Assembly: GCF_003055625.1 (NCBI RefSeq)
Contig: NZ_CP028811.1
Location: forward strand, 1,674,001-1,738,000
Direction: 5' to 3'
Length of the DNA: 64,000 nt
From: Flavobacterium magnum
GTDB taxonomy: Bacteria; Bacteroidota; Bacteroidia; Flavobacteriales; Flavobacteriaceae
The notes under the pieces are model-generated. The model searched no databases. It was not told the DNA's origin and saw only the letters and a program-made list of their open reading frames with translations. A program made the position numbers and the translations under genes. This document shows, piece after piece, positions 8,167-15,626 of this stretch; the first letter of the stretch is position 1, and each line of letters begins with the position of its first letter.

Positions 8167-9081
8167 TCAGTCCTGTTTCCTGAATTTAACGTTCATCACG
8201 ACGATGGCCGCGATGATAAGCAGGATGCCGATCCATTGTACGAGCAATACCTGCTCATGCAACAGGAAATAGGCCATAGTTACAGAAACCGGCAGCTCAA
8301 GCGACGATACGATGCTTCCCAGGCCGATGCCCGTCAGCGGAAATCCGGCATTCATCAGCATCGGCGGAACCACTGTACCGAAGAGTGCCACGAGGATGCC
8401 CCACTTAAAAAAAATGTCGTAATTGAACGGGGTATTTTGGGTAGCCAATGCAAAAATCAGTACGAGCACCGCACCACCCAACAGCATATAAAGGCTGCGC
8501 TGCGCCGATGAAATTTCGACAGCCACGCGGTTTGCCGTGAACATGGTTGTGGTAAAAGACGCCGCGGCAAGGAGGCCCAGAACGATGCCGCGCCAGTCCG
8601 GTAAGATGTCCGTCTGTATCAGATTCGTAGCCAAAACGGTGCCGATCAGTACGATACATACCGCGAGGACTTTTACGCCTGACGGCCGCTTTTTCTCCAG
8701 GAGCATTTCAAGCAACACGCCCATCCAGACGGTCTGCATCAGCAGCACGATGCCGATGGAAACCGGGATGTACCTGACCGCCAAATAATAAAAAATGCTT
8801 GTCAGTCCGGTCGAAGTGCCCGCAATCATCAGGTCACGGATGTTCTTTGGGGAAGCTTTCAGTACATGTGTGCCGCGCTTTTGCCTGCCGAACGCATTGA
8901 TCAGCAGGATGGCTGCAATACCGATCACGAATTGGGATGTGATGACTTCAGCCGGTGTAAAATGCCCGCCGGATACGCCCGTATCTGCGTACGCCATTTT
9001 CACGAACGTCGCGAGCATGCCATAGCTGGTTGCACCAAGTCCGACGAAAAATACCCCTTTCAATATATTGTTATTTGTCAT
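8167..9081 (-). CDS. EamA/DMT family transporter
   Basis: A 304-residue inner-membrane protein with about ten hydrophobic helices in two repeated halves, the drug/metabolite transporter (EamA) plan. Family-style features are GLGATSYGMLATFVK in helix 1, a helix-4 segment GIVLLMQTVWMGVL, and the second-half equivalent GLGSIVSSLELPVSV. Probable exporter of amino acids or other small metabolites; substrate cannot be read from sequence. First gene of an operon with DoxX and alkB, and it has a clear -7 box. Confidence 0.88.
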   Translation of the reverse strand: MTNNNILKGVFFVGLGATSYGMLATFVKMAYADTGVSGGHFTPAEVITSQFVIGIAAILLINAFGRQKRGTHVLKASPKNIRDLMIAGTSTGLTSIFYYLAVRYIPVSIGIVLLMQTVWMGVLLEMLLEKKRPSGVKVLAVCIVLIGTVLATNLIQTDILPDWRGIVLGLLAAASFTTTMFTANRVAVEISSAQRSLYMLLGGAVLVLIFALATQNTPFNYDIFFKWGILVALFGTVVPPMLMNAGFPLTGIGLGSIVSSLELPVSVTMAYFLLHEQVLLVQWIGILLIIAAIVVMNVKFRKQD

Positions 9082-9103
9082 TGCCTGATTTTTTAAAAGC
9101 CGA

Positions 9104-9111
9104 CAAAGATA
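9104..9111 (-). promoter_or_regulatory. -7 promoter box of the EamA-DoxX-alkB operon
   Basis: The minus strand reads TATCTTTG, an exact TAnnTTTG match, 23 nt before the ATG at 9081. Confidence 0.55.
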
Positions 9112-9271
9112 GGTGATAATTCATAACCGGCAAGACGCTGGGGCGCATCGGGGAATTAATAAAGTCGTCACCTGGCTTTTGTATTGGGGATACCTGAACA
9201 ATATAACTTTATCTATGGAAAGTGTAAACATTCCATTGCCGCTTGGCTTTACTTTGTAAAAAAAAGAAATT

Positions 9272-9589
9272 ATGAAACTGACAATCAAACACGCCATGGC
9301 CATCGCATTATTTGCGGTGGGCGGGCCGATGGCCGCACAACAGGACGGACAGCCCGATCAGGATCAACTGCAGCAGCAACCCCCGAGGGAAACCCAGCGC
9401 GCCGTAGAGCGCTCAGCGCAACGCGACGCAGCAAAAAAGAAAAGCGACGCAGAATTCCAGGCTGAAAAGCGCGCCAAGGATAAAGGCCGTACACAGAAGC
9501 AAACCACCGCCGAGAGGCCGGTTTCGGATTCTGTCAAACAGCCGAAAGAAGTAAGGCCGCAGGTACAGTACGATTCCAAACCGAACTAA
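9272..9589 (+). CDS. small secreted Gln/Lys/Arg-rich hypothetical protein
   Basis: A 105-residue protein with a signal peptide (residues 1-22, cut after MAA). The mature part is highly hydrophilic, rich in Gln, Arg, Lys, Asp and Pro, with no cysteines and no predicted folded core, so probably disordered in the periplasm. No family recognised. A TACTTTG-like box lies about 20 nt upstream. Followed by a strong bidirectional terminator. Confidence 0.65.
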   Translation: MKLTIKHAMAIALFAVGGPMAAQQDGQPDQDQLQQQPPRETQRAVERSAQRDAAKKKSDAEFQAEKRAKDKGRTQKQTTAERPVSDSVKQPKEVRPQVQYDSKPN

Positions 9590-9611
9590 ACTCAGGACAT
9601 GGAATCAAACA

Positions 9612-9638
9612 AAAAGCCATCAATGCATGATGGCTTTT
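9612..9638. terminator. bidirectional terminator between convergent genes
   Basis: The perfect stem AAAAGCCATCA/TGATGGCTTTT with a 5-nt loop has runs of A and T on either side. It serves both the small secreted protein (+) and the response regulator (-). Confidence 0.85.
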
Positions 9639-9644
9639 GTGAAT

Positions 9645-10049
9645 TTATGCAAGGGACAATCCCCGATAGTCGGAGAACACCTGTTCGAGTGTCTGCTTGA
9701 GTTTTCTGAAATCACTAAGTTTCGTAATGTAGTCGGTAGCGCCAAGGTCCTTCGTCGCGATCTTATCCTGCGGATGCGAAGAGGTGCTGTATACGATAAT
9801 CTTGCTTTTGCTGCTTTCAGGCTGCTTTTTATATTCCTTCAGGAACTCGTAGCCATTGAGAAGCGGCATGTTGAGATCCAGGAAAATGTAATCCGGCGGA
9901 GGCGGATTTTTATCAATATGCTCTAATGCATCACGGCCGTTGTCGGCCAGTTCGCATATAAAAGAAGGGTACAATTCGTTTATAGCCTCCAGTAAAAATG
10001 ACTGATCATCCTTATCATCATCAACTACCAATATTCTCTGTTTTGTCAT
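9645..10049 (-). CDS. single-domain CheY-like response regulator
   Basis: A 134-residue receiver domain and nothing else. Acidic pocket D10-D12 in LVVDDDKDD, phosphoacceptor Asp58 in IFLDLNMP, Ser/Thr switch in VYSTSS and conserved Lys in YITKLSD. It carries the small insertion and the PPPPDYIFLDLNMP form typical of regulators that follow hybrid sensor kinases in Bacteroidota. No kinase is adjacent; the PAS kinase at 11368 is the nearest candidate. Preceded by a -7 box. Confidence 0.92.
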   Translation of the reverse strand: MTKQRILVVDDDKDDQSFLLEAINELYPSFICELADNGRDALEHIDKNPPPPDYIFLDLNMPLLNGYEFLKEYKKQPESSKSKIIVYSTSSHPQDKIATKDLGATDYITKLSDFRKLKQTLEQVFSDYRGLSLA

Positions 10050-10053
10050 GGGG

Positions 10054-10061
10054 CAAATATA
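10054..10061 (-). promoter_or_regulatory. -7 promoter box of the receiver-domain gene
   Basis: The minus strand reads TATATTTG, an exact TAnnTTTG match only 4 nt before the ATG at 10049. This implies a leaderless or nearly leaderless mRNA. Confidence 0.5.
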
Positions 10062-10221
10062 AGTTTATTTTTTTTCGTTTGAAGGGCGCCTTGGAGCGAT
10101 AGCGTTAGAAAAAAAATTAATTCGCACAACCTATGAGAGTAATCTGCATCCGACATGGAAATTTTATAAGTATTTCTGAAAATGTTATAAGAAAATACTT
10201 TCACCAAGCCGTTTTTAGCCG

Positions 10222-10602
10222 CTAGTTTATGATGTATTTGGTTACGGTTATGTAACCTGCCGCCGTGGTCATAACTCCCAGCACGATACTGCCAGCAATA
10301 TATAGAAGGGCGTTGAGGTACTGCCCGCTCTTTACAAAATCGAAAGTTTCATATGAAAATGCGGAGAAAGTAGTGAATCCGCCCAAAATCCCGGTGGCCA
10401 GGAATAGCCGCCAGTCTGTCGACAGCTGCCCTCTATCGGCAAAAGCGTACACCATCCCGATCAACAGGCAGCCGACGACGTTTACGGTAAATGTTCCGGC
10501 CGGAAAGTGTCCTGCAGTTTTGGCCTGAACGAGTCCGGACAGCAGGTATCTGGAAATGCCTCCGAGAAAACTGCCGAGGCCAACAGCTAAAATAATTTTC
10601 AT
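10222..10602 (-). CDS. crcB: fluoride efflux channel CrcB/Fluc
   Basis: A 126-residue inner-membrane protein with four helices that exports fluoride as a dual-topology dimer. Family residues are visible: GGISRYL at 14-20, Asn41 in TFTVNVVGCLLIG, and the signature GGFTTFSAFS at 74-83. The length is standard. No crcB (fluoride) riboswitch is seen in the 30 nt before the ATG, so any fluoride control would have to act from the promoter further upstream near DUF2809. Confidence 0.95.
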   Translation of the reverse strand: MKIILAVGLGSFLGGISRYLLSGLVQAKTAGHFPAGTFTVNVVGCLLIGMVYAFADRGQLSTDWRLFLATGILGGFTTFSAFSYETFDFVKSGQYLNALLYIAGSIVLGVMTTAAGYITVTKYIIN

Positions 10603-10631
10603 ATAGATTGTTTTTTGTTCCTCAAATTCAT

Positions 10632-10892
10632 TTAATCCATACAGATCCCTTGCCGGCTGATGAACATAATACCATCAGACGGCCGCTGTAGCCCCGCCAT
10701 CGCCAACTTGTGCTCAATTGGAAGTAAGATAGTAAAAATTGACATGGTGAAACCGGTTACGATCAAAAATCTGATACCCGCTCCAAACTGCGCAGCCATT
10801 CCAAACGGCCTGAAATTGATTACTGCGCCCCACCATTGGCTGATATCCTGGCGGTGCTTACCTTTCATACGATGCTTTTGATGCTTTGTCAT
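10632..10892 (-). CDS. small hypothetical protein with one membrane helix
   Basis: An 86-residue frame between the DUF2809 gene and crcB on the same strand. It begins with a basic segment (MTKHQKHRMKGKHR) and has one hydrophobic stretch (FLIVTGFTMSIFTILLP), followed by a polar tail. The ATG at 10892 is 1 nt past the DUF2809 stop; a TTG at 10910 is in frame upstream. No family recognised. Same-strand placement and tight spacing favour a real gene in a DUF2809-orf-crcB operon, but a chance frame cannot be ruled out. Confidence 0.45.
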   Translation of the reverse strand: MTKHQKHRMKGKHRQDISQWWGAVINFRPFGMAAQFGAGIRFLIVTGFTMSIFTILLPIEHKLAMAGLQRPSDGIMFISRQGICMD

Positions 10893-10893
10893 T

Positions 10894-11280
10894 TCAAACT
10901 TTTTGTCCACCGCGACGGCTCATTCTGACTGTCACTACAATGGCGGCAAACCCAACGGTGTAGGCAACTAAATCAATCCATTCGAACGAGTTTCCCAGAA
11001 TAAGGTTGGCGACCCTTGAATGCGTCAATCCCAGTTGTTGCAGCAGTTGCAAATACTGTGCAAACTCAATCAGATACGCAAAAAGCAACACACCGACTGC
11101 AGCTTTATAAGGGTCAATCTTTACAAATGCCCTGACAAAGCAGTACAGCAGTATGACCACCAGCGTGTCGCCGGCATAAGGACGTATCCAGTCATCGTGT
11201 ATGAAGCCCGCTATAAAACACTCTGTCGCAATAAGCAATAGGAAACCGCAGAAGTAGGCAAGGTCGAAACGTAAAGCCAT
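10894..11280 (-). CDS. DUF2809 family membrane protein
   Basis: A 128-residue membrane protein with about four helices. Typical DUF2809 features are RPYAGDTLVV at 33-42, FAYLIEFAQYL in the third helix, and GNSFEWIDLVAYTVG near the C-terminus. Function unknown. It heads a probable operon that ends with crcB, and an exact -7 box lies 18 nt upstream. Confidence 0.88.
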   Translation of the reverse strand: MALRFDLAYFCGFLLLIATECFIAGFIHDDWIRPYAGDTLVVILLYCFVRAFVKIDPYKAAVGVLLFAYLIEFAQYLQLLQQLGLTHSRVANLILGNSFEWIDLVAYTVGFAAIVVTVRMSRRGGQKV

Positions 11281-11298
11281 GATTTGGTTTTGATTTTA

Positions 11299-11306
11299 CA
11301 AAAATA
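11299..11306 (-). promoter_or_regulatory. -7 promoter box of the DUF2809-crcB group
   Basis: The minus strand reads TATTTTTG, an exact TAnnTTTG match, 18 nt before the ATG at 11280. Confidence 0.5.
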
Positions 11307-11367
11307 AGGGTACTGTGGTTAACGCCGTGTATTTTGGTTACTTTTATGGTAAAAACCAAACCCGTGC

Positions 11368-12897
11368 ATGTTTACCAAAAACGACACTGAAATCCTGCTC
11401 GCTGCGAGCCGTGATGCGATACTCATCCTCGACAGCCACCTGACCATCAGGATGGCGAATCCGGTCTTTTGCCGGAATTTTGGGTTGGATCCGCAAAGTA
11501 TCAGCGGGCAATCGTTGTATGCTATCGACGGTCAGGCCTGGGACAAACCTGAGATACATTATCTTTTTAATGAGTTGCTGCCCAATAAAGGTCTCGTCGA
11601 TGACTATGAAATCAAGCTCGATTGCCATAAAAGCGGTGTGCGCGAGCTGATGGTGAACGCCAGGCAATCCGTAAGTCGTGATGAGACGCTGTTATTCCTG
11701 ATTGCTGAAGATGTCACCGACAAGAAAAAAGCGCAACAGCTCCAGGCCGATATCGAAACCGAACTGGAAAATTTGGTAACACTCCGCACAGCTGAACTCG
11801 AACAGTCACGCTCTTTTCTCAATTCAGTGCTCGGTTCAACCTATTACGGCATTGCGAGTTACGAACCCATCCGCAGCAGCGAGGGTGAAATCGTGGATTT
11901 CAGGATTATGTACAGCAATCAGGAAGTCCCTGGAAATTTCGGACTTTCGGTGCATGATGTCGTCGGGAAAACTTTCACCGAAGTTTATCCCGGTGTTTTT
12001 GAAAACGGCATTTTCGAAAAAATCAGGAACTGTATGCTGACGGGTGCTCCGGATACGTACGAAATCTCGGTAAATGACGGGCAAAAGACGTTATGGCTTA
12101 CCGCTGCCATGGAAAAAGTCAATGATTCAGTAACCATCACGTCAAAGAATATTACGGCGGAAAAATCTGCTGCGCTGCAACTGGAACGGATGAATACATT
12201 ACTTTCCAACAAAAATAAGGAGCTTTCGTCCTTCACTTATATTGCATCGCACGACCTCCAGGAACCGTTACGCAAGATCAGGATGTTCATCAGCCGGATG
12301 TTTGAGGAAGACGAGCATTTTTCTGAAAATATCCTGTCCTACCTTACCAACATCAACAGTACCGCCGTCAGGATGCAGACGCTTATTGATGCGCTGCTAA
12401 GCTATTCCAGTATGGATTCGGCGATTTTCAGGACAGAGCGTACAGACCTGAACAAATTTATACGGGAAGTGCGACAGCTCGCTGACATTTCCATCGAAGA
12501 AAGCGGTGCGGTGTTCGAAATTGGGTCGCTTCCTGTGGTGCATGTGGTACGGATCCAATTTCAGCAATTGCTGCTCAATATCATCAACAATGCGATAAAA
12601 TACAGCAGGCCGAATGTACCGCCAATTATCAAGATCAGCGCGGAAAAGGTTGAAAACGATCAGGGAAAATTCTGGAAATTGGTCGTAGAAGACAACGGCA
12701 TCGGATTTGATCCGCAATACGGCGACAAGATTTTTGAGGTATTCCAGCGCCTGCACGGCAAACAGGCGTATGAAGGTACCGGCGTGGGACTGGCTATCTG
12801 CAAGAAAATCATGCAGAACCACAACGGCAGTATCACCGCCGAGGGAACGCCGGGCGTTGGCGCAAGGTTCAATATTTTCATCCCTTCGAAAAACTAG
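11368..12897 (+). CDS. PAS-domain sensor histidine kinase
   Basis: A 509-residue cytoplasmic kinase with no membrane segment. Order: PAS domain about 5-120 (AASRDAILILD, MANPVFCRNFG), short coiled coil, second PAS-like domain about 140-260, HisKA helix pair with His295 in SFTYIASHDLQEPLRK, then HATPase with N box NIINNAIKYS, G1 VEDNGIGFD and G2 GTGVGLAICKK. The phytochrome-like H box (SHDLQEPLR) is common in Bacteroidota. No response regulator is fused; the single receiver at 9645 is a possible partner. Its stop is one base from that of the convergent mscS gene. Confidence 0.93.
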   Translation: MFTKNDTEILLAASRDAILILDSHLTIRMANPVFCRNFGLDPQSISGQSLYAIDGQAWDKPEIHYLFNELLPNKGLVDDYEIKLDCHKSGVRELMVNARQSVSRDETLLFLIAEDVTDKKKAQQLQADIETELENLVTLRTAELEQSRSFLNSVLGSTYYGIASYEPIRSSEGEIVDFRIMYSNQEVPGNFGLSVHDVVGKTFTEVYPGVFENGIFEKIRNCMLTGAPDTYEISVNDGQKTLWLTAAMEKVNDSVTITSKNITAEKSAALQLERMNTLLSNKNKELSSFTYIASHDLQEPLRKIRMFISRMFEEDEHFSENILSYLTNINSTAVRMQTLIDALLSYSSMDSAIFRTERTDLNKFIREVRQLADISIEESGAVFEIGSLPVVHVVRIQFQQLLLNIINNAIKYSRPNVPPIIKISAEKVENDQGKFWKLVVEDNGIGFDPQYGDKIFEVFQRLHGKQAYEGTGVGLAICKKIMQNHNGSITAEGTPGVGARFNIFIPSKN

Positions 12898-12898
12898 C

Positions 12899-13714
12899 TT
12901 ACAGTTTAATGAGGGCGTAACCGTTGCTGCTGAGCGTCTCCATGACTTCGATGAGGACTTTAGAGCGCGTACTGCCATTGGTCATATCGGCATCGGTCTT
13001 AACCCAATAGCGGGTCGTAAGTTGTACTGTGTTTCCGGTAACTCCTGAGATTACCACTGAATTTTCCAGCTTTTCATTAATCACCTCGTCAATTTCCGTA
13101 AGTTTCGCCTTAACCAGCTCAATGGCTTTTTGGTAATCAGCGCCGTATTCAAGGTTGACGGTAAAATCCTGCAGCAGGTAGCCGCCGCTGTTGTAATTGA
13201 TCAGCGAATTCTTGACCAATAGCGCATTAGGTATGTAAATGTCCTTGCCGTCGCTCTTGATCTGGGTGTCGCGCAGGTTTAGCGCAATGACTTTCCCTTT
13301 AACACCGTTGCTTTCAATGATTTCGCCTATGGAGAACGGCCGTTTGAATGCGAGCAATATACCTGCGAGGAAATTTTCACCGATATCTTTCAGTGCAAAA
13401 CCGATGACAAATGCTGAAATTCCTGCGCCGGCAAGCAGGCTCGTTGCGACACCGGTCAATCCGATAATCCGGAAGACCACCAAAATGCCCAAAATCAGCA
13501 TTACCGCCTTGATCAACCGCGAGATAAAATTCGCCAAAAGCGGGTCGTGCATGCGGCGCTTGAGGCGTGCGTCTGAAAATTGCTGTAGTCTTGACGCAAC
13601 AAACCAGGCCAACAGGAAAATAAGTATGGCAAGTCCGATTTTAGGCGTAATGTCGACGAGCTTGTAGTAGTAGCTTTCGATGTGCCTGATAATATCTGAA
13701 AAAAAATCTTCCAT
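12899..13714 (-). CDS. MscS-family mechanosensitive channel
   Basis: A small-conductance mechanosensitive channel of 271 residues that releases solutes on hypo-osmotic shock. Three N-terminal helices (residues about 20-45, 60-80 and 85-110) are followed by the pore helix with GAGISAFVIGFALKD and the beta-domain start FKRPFSIGEII. The ATG at 13714 (MEDFFSD) is used; the longer frame starts at a TTG inside the -7 box. It abuts the sensor kinase tail-to-tail with a 1-nt gap and no terminator between them. Confidence 0.92.
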   Translation of the reverse strand: MEDFFSDIIRHIESYYYKLVDITPKIGLAILIFLLAWFVASRLQQFSDARLKRRMHDPLLANFISRLIKAVMLILGILVVFRIIGLTGVATSLLAGAGISAFVIGFALKDIGENFLAGILLAFKRPFSIGEIIESNGVKGKVIALNLRDTQIKSDGKDIYIPNALLVKNSLINYNSGGYLLQDFTVNLEYGADYQKAIELVKAKLTEIDEVINEKLENSVVISGVTGNTVQLTTRYWVKTDADMTNGSTRSKVLIEVMETLSSNGYALIKL

Positions 13715-13744
13715 GGCTATAACGGATTCACCGTGACGTTCGGC

Positions 13745-13752
13745 CAAAGTTA
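13745..13752 (-). promoter_or_regulatory. -7 promoter box of mscS
   Basis: The minus strand reads TAACTTTG, an exact TAnnTTTG match, 30 nt before the ATG at 13714. Confidence 0.5.
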
Positions 13753-13892
13753 AAAAATCATACGGCAGCGGTCTTTCATGAATTCGCAGATAATTTTATA
13801 AAATTTCCAAACATAAAGCATCGTCCAAGCCGTGAAAATGACCCTTGTGTCTTGGTTTTACGAGCGCAGTCCATTCTTGTTGGAGCGTGTTA

Positions 13893-14381
13893 TCAGCTTG
13901 CTGCCGGGAAATGGGTCCTCACTTTGCGTTGAGCGAATGCGTCCATGACTTTGTACGCCGGTTTGTGCTGGACTGAAGGCAGCGACACACTGCGGTAATC
14001 GTTGATGATGGTATTGAATCGGATCAATTCAGAAAAATGGGCATAGTCGGATGAAGCAAACCAGCCTACGGCGACCTCTTTGGTCCGTACCTGCCACGGA
14101 AGCAGCGTGAAGACCGCATCGATTGATGGCACATTGGTACGAAGCACATGAATGTGGTCATTGATCATCATAAATTTTGAGCTGTCTGCGTCTGGGTCGA
14201 AAGCGGTAGGTTTTTCAATGTAAAGGATGTTAGTCCCTACATTACGGTCAAGGAAACGGAGCGTTTTCCTGTAGGTCTGGTCCCAGCTTCCGTCACAGAA
14301 TACGAGCATGTCATAGTGGGTATGGTTGTAGATCAAAGCGGTTGGTGAAATCAACTCGGAATTTTGGCCCTGATTTTTCAT
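13893..14381 (-). CDS. possible stand-alone glycosyltransferase N-terminal domain
   Basis: A 162-residue cytoplasmic protein with no signal peptide. Residues 24-100 (YDMLVFCDGSWDQTYRKTL, later ILYIEKPTAF, then HIHVLRTNVPSID) resemble in layout the N-terminal Rossmann half of glycosyltransferases that begin with a YD-hydrophobic-FxHxRW segment, an EEP/EKP turn and a xVHVVxPHLP strand. The usual second half of about 200 residues is missing and the reading frames downstream show no continuation. It could instead be an unrelated small protein; the comparison is from memory. It has its own -7 box, so it is probably expressed. Confidence 0.55.
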   Translation of the reverse strand: MKNQGQNSELISPTALIYNHTHYDMLVFCDGSWDQTYRKTLRFLDRNVGTNILYIEKPTAFDPDADSSKFMMINDHIHVLRTNVPSIDAVFTLLPWQVRTKEVAVGWFASSDYAHFSELIRFNTIINDYRSVSLPSVQHKPAYKVMDAFAQRKVRTHFPAAS

Positions 14382-14408
14382 AATGTATTTGTTTAATCAT
14401 TAGTTTGT

Positions 14409-14416
14409 CAAAACTA
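14409..14416 (-). promoter_or_regulatory. -7 promoter box of the gene at 13893-14381
   Basis: The minus strand reads TAGTTTTG, an exact TAnnTTTG match, 28 nt before the ATG at 14381. Confidence 0.5.
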
Positions 14417-14482
14417 AGCCGACTATATAACGAAAATTTATACAGATTTATAAAAAAGTTACAGGATTACATTGAGGCGATC

Positions 14483-14899
14483 TCATCCCATGTCGGATGG
14501 GCAAACCAGCATCCACCGGTTACCGAACCGGTCGGTGAGATAGGCAGACGATCCGCCATCTTCCGCCATCGAGACAGGCTGAGCAGTGCGGCTTTCTACC
14601 GAAAGTTTGGCGTAGCAGCGTCGTAGCTCCGCCTCCGTATCGCAATGCAGCATCAGGGTTATGGCATTCCCGCGCCGCAGTCGATCGTCGTGGGGAAGGT
14701 CCGTCGCGATGAGCTCCAGGCTTCCCTTGGTGAGTGTCGCCTGCAATATGGCGTGACGCATTCCCGCCGGCATGGCTTTCCCAAAGGGCATGTCACCCAA
14801 TTCCCGCACACACAGCTCTCCGCCGAGACATGCCTGGTAGAACTGCATAGCCTGCCGGCAATTGCCGTTGGATGTCAGGTAGGCGCTGATGCGACCCAT
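14483..14899 (-). CDS. VOC/PhnB-like glyoxalase-fold protein
   Basis: A 138-residue vicinal-oxygen-chelate protein of the PhnB (DUF1338-unrelated, 3-demethylubiquinone-like) type: AYLTSNGNCRQAMQFYQACL at the start, a central LELIATDLP segment, and the end DRFGNRWMLVCP. Likely a small-molecule binding or isomerase-like enzyme; substrate unknown. The ATG at 14899 is 1 nt after the DinB stop, so the two genes are co-transcribed; the longer frame only exists because it overlaps that gene. Confidence 0.88.
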   Translation of the reverse strand: MGRISAYLTSNGNCRQAMQFYQACLGGELCVRELGDMPFGKAMPAGMRHAILQATLTKGSLELIATDLPHDDRLRRGNAITLMLHCDTEAELRRCYAKLSVESRTAQPVSMAEDGGSSAYLTDRFGNRWMLVCPSDMG

Positions 14900-14900
14900 A

Positions 14901-15428
14901 TCAGATGCTTTGCCGGATTTTCTGAAGCTGGTGTGTGTGGCGTTGCGCGTGCACGATATTGAAAACGATCCATTCATACAGCGTAAATGTCCCAAAGCCC
15001 GGCAACTCAAAAACAAGGCTCTCCAGCGACAGGTCGGCGTCTTCCGCCATGCCCTGATGTTGTTCCTCGATGCTTTTCAGCATATGCAGTTGCTGCTTTA
15101 AATCATGTTTGTGGGCGGTCGGGAGAATAAATTCAGGCGATGATAATTTCGTTGTAAAATCGAGGAACAGGTCTTTAATGGCAGCCACTTTCGCATCTTT
15201 CGGGCGGTGGGCCGCAGCCGTTTTTACACCCATACCCCCGATGTTTCCCATACCCTTAATCAGGTGTTCGGCAACCTGCCCTGCAGACCAGCTGTTTGGG
15301 GCAGGGCTGCAATCGAGTTTTTCCTCGCCGATGGCTTGTAGTGCGGCATACAGGTTTTCAAAAGTGACCGATATGTCTTGTATGAGGTTTGTTTTCTGGG
15401 TTTCGTCTGTCTGTGTTTGGGTGTTCAT
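14901..15428 (-). CDS. DinB-family (YfiT-like) metal-dependent protein
   Basis: A 175-residue four-helix protein of the DinB/YfiT superfamily, putative metal-dependent hydrolases or thiol transferases. Metal-site residues are seen in WSAGQVAEHL (His of helix 2) and in the C-terminal VHAQRHTHQL cluster. Paired with the VOC protein gene downstream at a 1-nt gap. Divergent from the GlxA-type regulator, with the two promoters in one 198-bp interval. Confidence 0.85.
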   Translation of the reverse strand: MNTQTQTDETQKTNLIQDISVTFENLYAALQAIGEEKLDCSPAPNSWSAGQVAEHLIKGMGNIGGMGVKTAAAHRPKDAKVAAIKDLFLDFTTKLSSPEFILPTAHKHDLKQQLHMLKSIEEQHQGMAEDADLSLESLVFELPGFGTFTLYEWIVFNIVHAQRHTHQLQKIRQSI

Positions 15429-15508
15429 AATACCTTTTTATTTAGCGTTTGACATGGGTTTGCACAAGGCCAAGTGATGGAAGTTAACGACTTGCCGCGA
15501 TGGTTTCA

Positions 15509-15516
15509 CAAAGTTA
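15509..15516 (-). promoter_or_regulatory. -7 promoter box of the DinB-VOC operon
   Basis: The minus strand reads TAACTTTG, a TAnnTTTG match, 80 nt before the ATG at 15428. It overlaps one of two AAGTTAAC octamers (15481-15488 and 15511-15518) spaced 30 bp apart, which may be an operator pair. Confidence 0.45.
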
Positions 15517-15564
15517 ACCGGCACCAAATCAAATAAAGATGTGTGGAAACGACGTAACGGAGGG

Positions 15565-15595
15565 TTGATTCCGACAATCGATTTTGCTATTTTTG
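15565..15595 (+). promoter_or_regulatory. promoter of the GlxA-type regulator
   Basis: TTG at 15565-15567 and TATTTTTG at 15588-15595 are 20 nt apart, the Bacteroidota -33/-7 arrangement. The ATG is at 15627. Confidence 0.65.
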
Positions 15596-15626
15596 TCCAA
15601 ATCACACCCAATCGCAAATCACAAAG

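Noticed and set aside
10222..10631. Fluoride riboswitch before crcB
   Set aside because: Only 29 nt separate the crcB ATG from the preceding frame, and none of the crcB-motif conserved blocks is visible.
10660..10881. Plus-strand frame opposite the small gene at 10632-10892
   Set aside because: The minus-strand frame fits the tandem same-strand gene order better; the plus frame would be isolated between minus-strand genes.
15541..15568. TGTGGA-N5-CGTAACG similar to the first block of element B
   Set aside because: Only about 13 matching bases and none of the later blocks follow; most likely chance.
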